Of a stretch of DNA of 33,642 bases, positions 20,997-32,251 are shown piece after piece. A model generated the notes under the pieces. That model saw nothing but the letters and a program-made list of their open reading frames with translations. It had not been told where the DNA came from and did no database searches. The stretch spans positions 1 through 33,642 of the forward strand of contig MU624620.1 of assembly GCA_025349905.2 (NCBI GenBank), given 5' to 3'. Within the stretch, counting starts at the first letter, position 1. Each line of letters begins with the position of its first letter. Source of the DNA: Blastocladiella britannica (Eukaryota; Blastocladiomycota; Blastocladiomycetes; Blastocladiales; Blastocladiaceae). The position numbers and the translations under genes are program-made.

Positions 20997-21710
20997 TCAC
21001 GGGCGGTAGTCGGCCCAGGCAAACTCCTTCATGATCTCTGCCTCCTGCTCGTCCGTCAAGTCTATTATAACGATTGACGGGGTAGTTGTGAGAAGGCAAA
21101 ATAGAAGAAAGAAAAAAGAGAAGCATGTATACCCTTCTTGAGGCCAAACTTGGACCGCACCTCGGCCGCGGTCTTGCACTTGTCCATTTCGGCGGCCATG
21201 GCCTTCGTACCCAGCGCCAGCAGCGGGCGAATGTCGAGGAAGTTGGCGGCCAGCATCAAGTCCACGGTGTGGTGCTGATCAATGCCCTGGTCAGAGGGCA
21301 TGCCGTTGAGCAGGAAGCTGCAGTCCCAGTCCGAGAGCACCGACTGGCGCAGACGCTCAATGCGCGCGTACTGGGCGCCGTCGTCCAGCTCCTCTTCCCG
21401 CAGCACCGCCTCTTCCTGTTCGGGCGTGGGCAGGTCGCCGAGCTTGTGGTGGTGCTCGAGGTATTCGAGGACCTATACGCTTTTTTTGGTCTGAGTCATT
21501 TTTTTACTTTAGAATGAATAAAAAGAGACCAACCTTTTCCAGGACAGAAGCAGTGACGTTGGCCACGGGAAGCTCGTCGGGAATGTCGGAGCAGTCGCCC
21601 AGGATGTTGCGGATTAGGCTCGAGTACGAGACCAGCGCCAGGTCGGCGGTGACCAGCTTGTCGTCGCTGGTGCGCAGCTTGATGGTCTTCTTGTTGGGGT
21701 CGGTGGTCAT
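20997..21710 (-). CDS. SKP1: SKP1, SCF ubiquitin ligase adaptor
   Basis: Adaptor that links F-box proteins to cullin-1 in SCF E3 ligases. Exons 21710-21534, 21472-21133 and 21061-20997 give 193 residues. The N-terminal BTB/POZ fold starts KKTIKLRTSDDKLVTADLAL, with LPVANVTASVLEKVLEYLEHHH spanning the first splice join. The C-terminal F-box-binding half shows DWDCSFL, HTVDLMLAANFLDIRPLL, KTAAEVRSKFGL and the closing DLTDEQEAEIMKEFAW. A roughly 35-residue Glu/Arg-rich linker between the halves is longer than in yeast or human SKP1 and accounts for most of the extra length. The end is EFAWADYRP rather than the common ENQWCEEK. The ATG at 21710 is the first in-frame Met; the open frame extends upstream only with near-cognate codons. 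Convergent with the fucosyltransferase gene and divergent from the polyQ gene. Confidence 0.94.
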
Positions 21711-21865
21711 TTCTTCGGTGGTGGTGGTCGTGTTCTCCAAGCTGGTCAAGTTCTTGGGCTGGCGTTTTCAAAGAAAAAAAAACGGTTGGCGAAAAACTTT
21801 AACACTTGCACCCGATTGCGCTCACTTTCACCAAACTGACCCTAATTTTGAAGGGAAATTTAAGA
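21711..21865. promoter_or_regulatory. 155-bp divergent promoter region between SKP1 and the polyQ protein gene
   Basis: It lies between two opposed start codons. A block of A residues sits at 21773-21781, and GGTGGTGGTGGTCGTG-like repeats occur next to the SKP1 start. No certain TATA element is seen. Confidence 0.45.
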
Positions 21866-23993
21866 ATGGAACGGGAACAAGATCTCAATTGTGCCCAAGG
21901 GCTTCACGATACAGACGCTGACGAAGCGTCCCCTTTCATTTCCGAGCTGGACTATACCACCTGGTCGCAATTGCCGCCATACACTCCGTCGCCGGCCCTG
22001 CCCATAGCCGAGGTGCTGGCCCGATTCCCACCACCTGCACCCGCATTTGTCTCCCTTACAGCTCCGGCAGGAATACCACCGCCGCCGCCGCCACCACTGC
22101 CGGCCATTGACCCTTCCATGATCGAAGCTTTGATTGGCATGTTGAACTCCGGAACTAACGCACTGCCTCCGGGCCTTAACCTGGAAGACCTGATTGGTTT
22201 GCTCAAATCGGACCCTGCCAGTGCTGCTGCGCTCCTCCAGTCTGCTTTGGGGGTCGGTGCTCCTGTTGCAAGTCCATTCCCCTCTGTCAACAACAATGGA
22301 GACCTTTCCCGCTCTGCCTCGCCCGAATCCCCAGCGTTTGATGCCGGCGAGCTTCCCTCGCAACAGCAGCAGCAGCAGCAGCACGACGAGCCGATGGTAG
22401 GGGTGGAGGGAGGCGCCGAATCCGTCGCCATTCCCTATTCAACCAAATCCAGCGCTGGGATCCCTTACTCGATTCTCGATGCCGGCAAGCACGCGTGGTA
22501 TCTCCAGCTGAGCTCTCGCGTATGTCTTATTTTGATGTGTGCATCTTTGAGATCAACTCACACACCACAACAACAATCGATATAGCATCCATCGACCTTG
22601 TCTCTGGACGAAGGGCAGCTCCTCCATCAGCTGGAAAAACTGGTGCAAGCCGAGCGCCAGATCGCCGACGACTTTTACTTGACGCTCCAGCGCTCGCTCG
22701 CCGACTCCTTTGTGGGCATGTTTGATCCGCCCCCTGCCATGGCCCAATTCGTCCAGTCCATGGTGATTGCCGACCTACAATCTCGCTGGCGCCTTCTCGC
22801 GGTACTTTATATGTTCTTATTTACTCATGAGGCACGATACTAACTCCAAAAAAACATTACAGAACATTTTCCACTTGCGCACGTCATGGGATGGAGCATC
22901 GGATCCGGCACCGCAGGTTCCGACTCTCGAGTGGTCATCGACACTCAGGCTGGCAACCCACCTGCCAACCTTCAACTTTGAGCACCTGTCACACCTGACG
23001 ATCCCGTTGACCCCGCCGTCCCTCTTGCTCCAGCAGGATTGGCGCATATATTCTCTTCCACCAGTCTCCCTCGACCCAGAATTTGCTCGCCTCTTACGAC
23101 AGCCAAGTGCAAGCGGGAACGTGTTTGACGTAACTCTGGCCCTCGGATTGGGCACGCTCACGTCGCTGTGCGAAACAGGATCCGCCATTGCCGCCAACCG
23201 CGGCGCACCGCGCGATGCTGTGTACCACCTGACGGTGGCCAGCTCACCGACCGGTAAACCCATGGTGATGATAGAAAAACCAGTGGCGCCTCCATCGGGT
23301 CCTCATGTCGCCCTTGCACCGCAGGTAGTGCGGAAAAAATACCTTACAGCCGCCACTCGCCGGCTCGCCGCTACTGCAGCGACGACGCCCGCGTGCTGCG
23401 AGTATACCGAGTGGACGATTGGCCCATCGATGCACCTGGTGGTTCGCGCGCGGATCGACACCACCCAAGGCGAGCGCGTCAAGGTGGACGCTGAGCTCAT
23501 GGTTCCGCCGTTACCGATCGCCAATGCGCCCCCCTCGCTGCCAACGGGATCCATCCGCCCTTCGCCGCGCCGTGCCTTGGCCAACTTTTTCCGCCGCGGC
23601 CGCACCGTCAGCGTGCGCGTGGATGCGCGGTCTGGCCGCGTGCTCGGCATTGCTGGCCCTCAGCAGCAGCAGCAGCAGCAGCAGGCGCCACCCGAAACCG
23701 CCACTGCCTACGTGGTCGCCATCGCTCGACAGCTTGCAGCGCTTCCGGCCGGCCACTATGTGCTTGGGTATCAGGCGGGAATGTCGGCCATGTTTGTCAT
23801 GGCCGCGGGACCGGATCCGGGCTCGGGAGAGTCGATGGTCGATTGGCGGTTTGCCAGCGCGCCACCCACCATTGTGTGCGATCCGCAACTCGCAAGCGAT
23901 GCATTGGAGGTTTTGGATTGGACGATCGCGGATTCCCACCAAGGGGTGCAGATCCCTGGAACGTTTCCCATCATGCCTTCTTCTCAACATTAA
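21866..23993 (+). CDS. Proline- and polyglutamine-rich protein, possible NARG2/ICE2-type C-terminal domain
   Basis: Exons 21866-22519, 22586-22801 and 22863-23993 give 666 residues; introns are 66 and 61 nt and all junctions are phase 0. Residues 1-200 are acidic then proline-rich (IPPPPPPPLP), with a Q7 tract near residue 166 and serine/proline stretches. A helical segment follows (LDEGQLLHQLEKLVQAERQI). The C-terminal half is more globular; a Q8 tract at about residue 557 interrupts it. The segment CEYTEWTIGPSMHLVVRARI (about 470) is reminiscent of the NARG2/ICE2 C-terminal domain of the little elongation complex, where a W-x-L/I-x(n)-L-L/V-V/I-R pattern occurs. That match is from memory and weak. 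No signal peptide or membrane helix is apparent, so a nuclear or cytosolic protein is likely. The ATG at 21866 was chosen over an upstream in-frame 20-residue extension without a good initiator context. Confidence 0.72.
22361..22381 (+). repeat. CAA(CAG)6 tract encoding Q7
   Basis: In-frame trinucleotide repeat inside exon 1 of the polyQ gene, followed by His-Asp-Glu. It is a near-pure CAG array and so a likely length polymorphism. Confidence 0.9.
23661..23684 (+). repeat. (CAG)8 tract encoding Q8
   Basis: A perfect in-frame CAG array in exon 3 of the same gene, between GIAGP and APPETA. It interrupts an otherwise ordered-looking region. Confidence 0.92.
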
Positions 23994-24181
23994 AATACAT
24001 ACTTGACCCTTTCAATCCTGACGAGGGGGCAGTTTTTTTTTTCCTGACTTTCCTCCTTGTTCTTGCCAACTCGTGCTCCTCGTTCGGAAACAATGTTCCC
24101 AGCCGGACGTAGTAATTTTTGGAGCGCTTCCTCACCTTGTTTGTCCTTGTAAAGTAAAATACAATAAAACAAAAACAAAAC

Positions 24182-27100
24182 ATGACGTCGATGCCGCCGC
24201 TTCGTACTGGAGGAGTGGATCCATTTCGGCCCATGGGGGTCGCCGCCAGCAGCAACAATGACCCAATTTCGCTGGGCAAGCGCATTGAGAGCTCGTTCTT
24301 CTTTGTGCTGTATGTCATGTCCAGCACCACCAATGGAAGTCTCTGGTGGCCGGTCCTCCGCTACTTGTCCGAGTTTGTATCTTTTAGCGGGTTCCTCCTG
24401 AGCCCGTATATGTGGCAATAGTACGCAGTTCTTTTCTCTCCTTGGACCATTTGTTACCGCGGATCACACCTGATCTGATCAGGTATATGCTGGATCAACA
24501 CTTCACTTACACAACAAAATATGATATGCTTCCCTTGCCCACAGTGGCCCGCTCACGCAACCCTATGCCAATGTGCTGATCACACTGCAGCTCATTTCTC
24601 CAATGGCATTACCCGAGTTTTTGATGCGATTCGCGGTCCTGACCGCCCTTTCCATCATTGTCATTCTGCTGGCCATTTCCGTCATGCAATCCCATGCCGC
24701 CAAATCGTTCCGCCGCGTGTGGCCCGTGCGACTCTTGATCGTGATTTCCATTGTGCTTCGGCTTCTCACCACCGGATCCGTGTCGACGCTGTTGGCCTCG
24801 CTCATGTGCAACCCGAAAACGGGCCAACTCTTTGTGGTCGCAGGTGTTCCTTGCTGGCAAGTGGCATGGATCCCACTTGGATTTATTGGTGTGGGCACGC
24901 TCATAGTGCTGTACTTTTTCATGCTCGCGGTCTGCATCTCCTCGGCCCACCTGCAACCGCCAAAGGACATTGCGTCGCTCGGGTTCCGGCTTGCTGCCGT
25001 GGCGGTCCCCGAGTTCCGGATCCACATGTATGGCGTGCAGTTCATGTTCATTGTCGCCCGGCTGTACCTGTTTGATGCGATCCTGCCGTCGGCCGCATAC
25101 GCCGCCCTGATCTACTTGTTTGGCATGCTGTACGTGACCGCATGGCTGTTCAAGGATCTCCCATATGTGGACGACCGTACCAATTTGCTCTACGGCGCAA
25201 CCTATGTCATGTTCATTTGGTGGGCGGTGGTGGCATGGTGCGCGGCCATATCGCCCGCGCCGCTCTCCGCGTTCGACAATCGGTGGGTCGACTATGCGGT
25301 GCTGGTTGGCGCCGCGCCGACATTTGCGCTCGGGTACTTTGCCATGCGCAAGCGACTGGACCGGGCCACGAGCATCGCCGACTACCTGTACGACGTGACG
25401 ATCGCGTCCCAGGCGCCCTATGCCAGCGGCAGCAGCGCTTACCACGGTCATGCAAGCAACACCAATCCCCACGAGAACCACCGCAGCCCGTCCTCATCGC
25501 CAGCTGGAGGATGCCCGGTCTTTCACGCGCCGCCCATGTCCTCTGGCCGGGCCGCTGCGCACCACGATGTAGAGTCGGTTCCCCCGTTCTCAGTGGCCGA
25601 AATGGCGCACAAGCTGCAAAACAACATGCTGCTGCTGCCCAAGCTCCAGTCCATTGCCGACGTGAAACTGGTGGCGCGCATTCTCGAGCGCCAGAACCGC
25701 GGACTGACGTCGATCGCGTTCCTGATTGCCGCCTCGCGCGTGCACCTGACCTCGGCGTATGTGCATTTCCTCGCCGCGCGCGCCATTGAACACATGCGTG
25801 ACCCGTCGTGGGCGGCACGATGGACACCGACCAACGGTGGACCGCCTAAAACGACTGCTACTGCTGCTGCTGCCGCCGCCGTTACGTCCACTTTGCCATT
25901 GTCGCCGTCGCCTCTGCTTTCGCTGCCGCTATCGCAAGAGACTTGGAACGCCATCGCGCCCACGCTGCCATACGATGCCCCGACCTATGAGCGGATCAAA
26001 GACACGCTTTCGCCCGAGTATAGTGTGCGGTATCTTTTGTTTCAGCGAGTGGTTGAGCAGGACCAACGCGCCGCCACTGCGGGAGCGCTGGGCGGCGGGA
26101 CGGGCGCCCAGAAACTCGACCTGCTGCAGTATGTGGAGCTTCAGCGGGCCATCAACGAGGCGCAGCGGTACCATAGCAAGTGCATTGGCGCCATACAGCA
26201 GTTCTGGCTGTTGTTTGTTGCTGCCAGCGACGACACCGCCAAGGAGGTGCTTGTGTACTCCTCGCGACTGCAACAGCGCACTGCGTTCATGTCGGGACCG
26301 ATCGTGCACTCGCGGTCCGATGCGGCGGTTGCCGGTGGTGCTGGAGCAGGCGCCACTGGAATGAGTTCTGCAGCGGCCGCCTCTCGGTCGTGGACGCCGT
26401 CCTTGTCGCGGTCCATGAAACGGTCGGCGACCGCTGAAATGTCGCCGCTGGGGAAAGTCAGCACCGCGGGCCAGCATCCGCTGTCCTCTGCTCTTCCGAT
26501 GCGGGCCCAAAGCCGCTCGTCGGTTCTGGGAAAGCAGGGCGAGTCGCAAATCTGGCCGTTAAACCAAAAGGACCGCACACATGTCATTCATGTGTCGTTT
26601 GCGTCGTTCCAAAACGCGGCCAAGGCGATTATGGAGCACACCGAGACGGCTAACGCGTACTACCAGCAGCTCTTGGTTCAGGCACGTTATTTCTTCATCA
26701 TTTTTGAAGTATTTTTATCTCATTCCAAACTGACACAAAAACCCATAGTTTCCCCAAGCAACAAATATTCTCCTGGCGTACGCTTCGTTTGCACGCTTGG
26801 TCTTGCACGATAGCACGTTGGCCGACCGATATGACAGGATGGCAAAGGAGGCAAAGCACCAGGAAGAAGAACAGACCGAGCTGGATATCAACGACGCACT
26901 ACGAGCTCGCGCGGCCCTCGAGGAGACTGTGGATGTCGCCCAGACGCTTGACCCCCGGATCGCGGTCTCTCGATCGGAACATGAGCCAGTGCATCAGGCG
27001 CCGTTTGGGGCAACTGCAGTGCCCGGTCCCAGCATTGGGGCTCCAGCCTTGCTTGGGAGGAGCGGTGGGGCCCATCGAAATGCGGTCATTGCCATCAATG

Positions 27101-30100
27101 ACCTTGGACAGATTGAGGAAGTTAATCAGGTATGCGCACTTGCACTTTTCATTCTCTCCTTCGAAATACTAAAAAAAAATGGATGACAGGGAGCACTTTC
27201 GCTCTTTGGGATCGAATCCAGCCGCGAATTACGTGGCCGAAATGTCAATGTGATCATGCCCGAGCCCTACCGCTCGTTCCATGACGGGTGGATTTCCAGC
27301 TACCGGCAAGCAGCCAACAAGCCGACGCTCGGAACCCCTCGCATTGTCTTTGGCCACCATTCGCGAGGCTGGTCGTTTCCGATCCAGCTTCGGATCATGG
27401 AGTCGTTTGAGAGCCCGACCAGCAAGCACCAGTTTGTGGGGCTGATCACCCCGTTACCCGTGCAATCTCGCACCGGTGCGATTATAATTTCGACCAAGGG
27501 CGTGATTCAACTTGTCGAGCGATCCATTTGGTACTATGATTTTCTTATTTTATTGATCCAAGTTACCCGTGAACTAATTGCCTTTGACATTTTGCTCTAG
27601 CACTATGTTCAACTACAAGCCAAACGAGCTGGTGGGCCACAATATCTCGATACTCATGCCCCGCGAGCTGGCGGTGCAACACGACATGATCCTGGCGCGC
27701 TATGCGGGCCCCGCCAAGTCGCGCGTGGTCGGCATCCCCACCGGCCGTTTTTTGATGGGCCAAAGCAAAAATGGCGTGCTGTTCCCCATCTCCGTGGAAG
27801 TGTACGAAGAGTACATTGGCTCGGTGTTGTTTTTCCGTGGAGCCATTCGCGACCTCACGTTGTTGGTGGGCGAGGCGTTCTTGGACGCGGCTGGAACCCT
27901 GGTCAACTGCAACGACGATCTGCTTGGCATGTTTGGGTACAAGCGGCCTGCCATCATTGGACAAAACGTCAGTGCTTCTATTCCTTTTTTTGTGTGTTGT
28001 CGTCGTATTATTGACAACAACCAATATTGTTTTGACTTAGCTTCGGGTCTTGTTTGCTGAGCCATTCCGGACTTTTTGTGAGAGTTACTTGAAGCGCCAA
28101 GTAGATCAGAGGCAGGATGGAGCAGCGAATTCACACGTACCTCCCAACGGTCGGATCCTGACGGCTCTGTTTTCGGATGGGTACAGTTCACTTTTTTTTT
28201 TTTTTGGATCATGGAACTGATAGTTTTATTGCGTCCCTAGATCTCCATTTACCATCCGCCTCAATGTCGAACGAGCTGGGAATTCGTTCGTCGGAAATCA
28301 GGTGCAGTTGCGCGCGACAATTACTCGAGTAGCCGATAATGCCGAAAATTATGTCCCATCGCCTGAGGTATCGTACATGTATCCATAAAAGAGTCCAACC
28401 CAAGCTCACCTCAAATATTGAATAGAACAAGCTGCAAATCGACGAAGCGGGCAACATCCAAAGCGTGGGCAAGCATCTGACCAGCATGCTCAAGCACACC
28501 AGCGACCAAGATTTTGTGGGCAAATCGATTTCGGCCATCCTTCCGCCATTCGGCGACCTTCCGACCCAAAACTCGGTGAGCACCCTCCTGACCGAGCTTT
28601 TATCGTGCCAAAACCGCTGGTGCTTTGCCAAACTGTTGACGCGCGATTGCCGCGTGCTCCCGGTCGTGCTTCTCCCAGCCTCGGCACCAGTGGTTGCAGC
28701 AAGTGCTTACACCCAGTCGTCAGAGCCTGGTGCCATGCTCCATGTTCAGGTGCATGATTTGGTCAACAAGGATGTGCTGCTGGTCCTCGACTCGTCGTTT
28801 CTTATTCGCCACGCCACTGCCACCATTACCATGCTGCTGGGTCGCTCCGCCGAGGAGGTGGTTGGAAAACACATTACGCACCTGATCCCCGACTTTTCGG
28901 CCGAGCTTGCTCTCAAGCAACAAGACGACACGACGACCGACCGAAGCCGCGAGACATTCCTTGCGATCCACCCGGAAGATTTGCGCAGGTTCTCGGCTCG
29001 GTACTCGAATGGCACGCTCTTTGGTGTCTTGGTTGAGGTGCTTCGTGCCATGGATTCGCCACCGCTTGCAGGCGATTCCTCAACGACACCCATCACAAAG
29101 GAGACAACGTACTGCGCACGCATCTCGGTCCTCGACACTGGCCGGCAGCTGACGGGCAGGACCCTTGGTGCTCTGGTGGACAAGGTGCAGATGATGACAA
29201 GCCCGATGGGCAGCGGGCTGGTTCATCACCCCGACACGACTCGGTCGTACGCGGCAATATGGAGCTCGGCGGCCAATTTGAGGCTGGATCCGTCGCGATT
29301 GCGGGACGAGGCCGAGCTGGGGTCTGTCTCGCTCGAGGCAATGGACACGGAGGCCGGGGCGACGAGCGCCGCACAGCAGGCGCGAGCCATCAAGTCGATG
29401 CGGTTTTCGCCGTCCACCGCGGGCAACGGCAGTAGTAGCGGCGGGATGACGCGGCGAGACACGGACTCGACGTCGATGCCGTCGTCGCTGCCCTCGTCCA
29501 ACGTTTTGCGCAGTCTTGGCAGCCTCCCCGAACTCCCAGCGGTGACCACCACTGCCCCTTCCATGACCCGGGCCCCAACCGAGCCGCGCCCGTCTCCTTT
29601 GCCCTCGCCCCACTTTCCCTCCATGGACAAATCAACGTCGCAAGCAGCAGCAGCAACAGCAGCAGCATTAGCATCTGGGGGGACGCGGTCCCTGAAGCGC
29701 CGGATGTCCGGTGCCGGCCCGTCCTCTGAGCTTGGCAATTCCGGCAATTCGGCTGCTACTGCAGTTGCCCGCGTACCGCTACCAACCAGCGAATCCGATG
29801 TCGCCTTGAACCGAGTGGTTCGCGATACACTAATGATTCTGGCGTGGCGGATGGTACCCATCAATCCCATGTTCCACGGGTTCCAACGCCGGCTGCTGAT
29901 TGGGTTTAGTGTGGTGCTGTGTTCGCTGGTGGCCACGGTGGTGGTTCTCCGCCAAGCGCAGCTTGACGGCAATCCGATGCAGCTGCTGTCGGCGTCGAGC
30001 GAGATTGCGGTGCTCATGACCGAAATCAACATTGCCGCCGAGCTCGTGGCGCTGTGCCTCCCCGGGTCCGGCGCATTTGCCGCGGCCGCATGGGCGCTCC

Positions 30101-32251
30101 CGATCTGCACCAACCCGACCCCCGATGCACGGCTGACGGCGCTGTCGACAACGCTTGCTGCGGCCAGTCGCAGCCTGATCAACCAAGCGCGCGTGATTCC
30201 AACCTTCTCGAGCCACCTTCCGCTCAATATCTCCGTGATGCAGTTCATGGACGCGAACCCTGCCGTTTCGGTACCAGAAATGATTCCCGATATCTGGCAG
30301 CTGATTGTCAAGGTGTCGACATCGGCGACCAACGTGGCAACGCTCTTTGCTGCTGCCTCGGCCGGTGGTGCCGGTGGCGCCAATATAGCCATGAGCGGCG
30401 ACTGGCAGTTTCTCGTCGCCAACAAGAACACGATTGCGGCGGCAGCCGAGGCCGTCACGCTCGGCTCGTACAATGCGGTCGTGACGTCGCTGACTCGCGT
30501 GTATGCCGTCATTTTCGGGACCGCTGGGGCCTTTATTTTTCTTTCTCTGGTTCGTTTTTTTTTTTCTGCACTTTGCGACAGACACACTAAACCGTATTTG
30601 GTGCAGACGGTGTACTGTGTATGGCTCCTGCCCGAGCTTCGGGTCATGAACAGGGCCCGCGGTCGCGTGTTTGAGCTTCTGCTGCAGCTCCCACAGCGAG
30701 TCGCATCGCACATGGTGTACCACGTGTACCGCGCCATGGAGTCGTCGGACGGCCACGAGGTGAACGGCTCGGACGAGTCGGACTCGTACCTGGACCTCGA
30801 CTTGTCGCTCTCGACGTGCACCTCGGTCGATGACGGAGAATTCGCCCAGCCCCCGATCTATGTTCGACCAAGCACACTTGTGCGCGGTAGCGGCGGACCG
30901 GGGGCGCTGATCACGCAGTTGCAAGCGCCGCTGCGGCCCCGCGCGGCCACGAGCGGTGGCCAGTCGAGTCAACTGGCATCGTCCCTGGCCAGCTCGGGAG
31001 GCGGCGGCGGCGGCGCATCCTCGTTTGGCCGCCGTCCCAGCGCCGATGCGGTCATGGAGCTCGTAGGAAGCAAGGGCAACAAGCCGGTGGCGCCACGAGC
31101 GTTTTCATTGTCGCGGCAGGGTGCGTCGGGTGCCCCCTACCCGCCACCGCACCTTCCCCCAGCCGGATCCGACCCGCTCGCTCTAAGCGGCGACGGCCAT
31201 GCCAGCCAAAAGCGGCGCCGGGCGTCGAAAAAGGTCATCAACTATGTGGCCCGCAACAGCATCACGCCCGTGGTGATGTTTTCGGTAATTTTCCTGTCGA
31301 TCGTGGTCCCCGGCGCGCTCTACCTTGCCATCAACAGCCTGCAGTCGGTGACGCGGGTGCAGGCGCACTTTGATCAGGTGAATACGTCGCTGACGCTACT
31401 TCTGGCGGCGACGCGCGGCGCCAGCGACGCAATTGCCGGCACCCGTGTCGGGTGGTCGCACGACCGGCTGGTCGGGTCGTCCACCAAAATCGCGTCCACG
31501 TTCCAGCTCGTGTACGCCGGAATCTTGGGTCTGACGGAAGCCGACACGGGCGTCACGGCCCAGGCGCTCTTGGAACGCCCGTTTGCCGCCCAGCCGTCCA
31601 TGGACGCGTTGCAGGCGCTGGACCACACGGTGGCGATCGAGCCGTTGCCGGCGCGCATCGCGGCCCTGGGATCGGCGACGGGACTGCAGTTTGTGATTTC
31701 GGGCGCTATTTCGTCTCTCCAGTCGTTTGCCGCCGCGTCAACGCTGCAACCGTCCTCACCCTCGGCGGCCATTGCATCGTCGCCTAGTTTGCAGCAGGCG
31801 CTCGTTGTTCAGGTGCAGTCTGTGCCGATGCAGCTGTACTTGGGTCTGGGACTACTGCTTCGACTGGAAATGGTGGGTGGGTTATCGGATATCAATGCCA
31901 TGCTGTCGAACGGGTACCTGATCCACTTGGGTATGCTCGGACAGCTCCTGGTGGTCTTTGGTGGGGCGTGGGTCATGCAAGCGCGCACCCGCAAGGAAAT
32001 CAAGCGGAATTGTTTTTGTACGTTTTCTTTTGTCCATTTCGATTTTTAGGTCTCACTAACAAAAAAATACAGTGCTGCTCATGGTACCGCCATCGGTGAT
32101 TGTCAAGAACCGCGAAATGGCACAGTACCTGCGATCCGTCACGACCATGCTGCGAGGCCGGCTCCCAGCTCAAGCGCTGGCCTCGGCGCTCGACAATACG
32201 GTGACTGCTGCGCCGGCCGCGGTGGGGAGTAAAGGAGTGCGGCGCACATAA
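24182..32251 (+). CDS. Giant TmcB-like membrane protein with tandem PAS domains
   Basis: Exons 24182-24420, 24545-26681, 26749-27129, 27190-27530, 27601-27967, 28041-28180, 28241-28367, 28426-30549, 30607-32017 and 32073-32251 give 2481 residues; all phases agree. The N-terminus (about 30-370) is a multi-helix membrane region (SFFFVLYVM, then LPEFLMRFAVLTALSIIVILL). Helical repeats follow (VARILERQNRGLTSIAFL; YQQLLVQFPQATNILLAYASF). Five PAS-like domains come next, at about 900-1010 (GQIEEVNQGALSLFGIESS, MPEPYRSFHDGW), 1014-1125 (FNYKPNELVGHNISILMP), 1122-1240 (MFGYKRPAIIGQN), 1246-1340 (DEAGNIQSVGKHLTSML) and 1360-1470 (VLDSSFLIRHATATITMLLG). The first three are clear, the last two weaker. 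A Ser/Thr/Ala-rich linker leads to four C-terminal helices in two pairs. PAS domains bind small ligands or cofactors, so an environmental sensor is inferred; no kinase or cyclase is attached. Intron 1 and the GC-AG intron are listed separately. Confidence 0.86.
24421..24544 (+). other. Two abutting 62-nt introns with no exon between them
   Basis: The gap between exons 1 and 2 of the giant TmcB-like gene is 124 nt, twice the modal intron length. At its exact midpoint is ...GATCAG|GTATAT... (cut between 24482 and 24483): an acceptor joined directly to a donor. Each half, 24421-24482 and 24483-24544, starts with GTAY and ends with CAG, and each is exactly 62 nt. This is the layout of a recursive splice site. 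Spanning the joint is the near-perfect palindrome ACCTGATCTGATCAGGT (24468-24484). Single-step removal of 124 nt gives the same mRNA. Confidence 0.6.
26682..26748 (+). other. Probable GC-AG intron
   Basis: Reading frame and paralogue alignment place the donor at CAG|GCACGT. With this cut YQQLLVQFPQA aligns without gaps to YRALVALNPYD of the TmcB-like protein at 13297-17816. The GT donor two codons earlier (TTG|GTTCAG) keeps frame but deletes two residues from the aligned repeat. Confidence 0.6.

Noticed and set aside
29226..30821. 531-codon minus-strand ORF
   Set aside because: Antisense of exons 8-9 of the PAS protein; Ala/Ser-rich shadow, and the sense frame holds membrane helices and family motifs.
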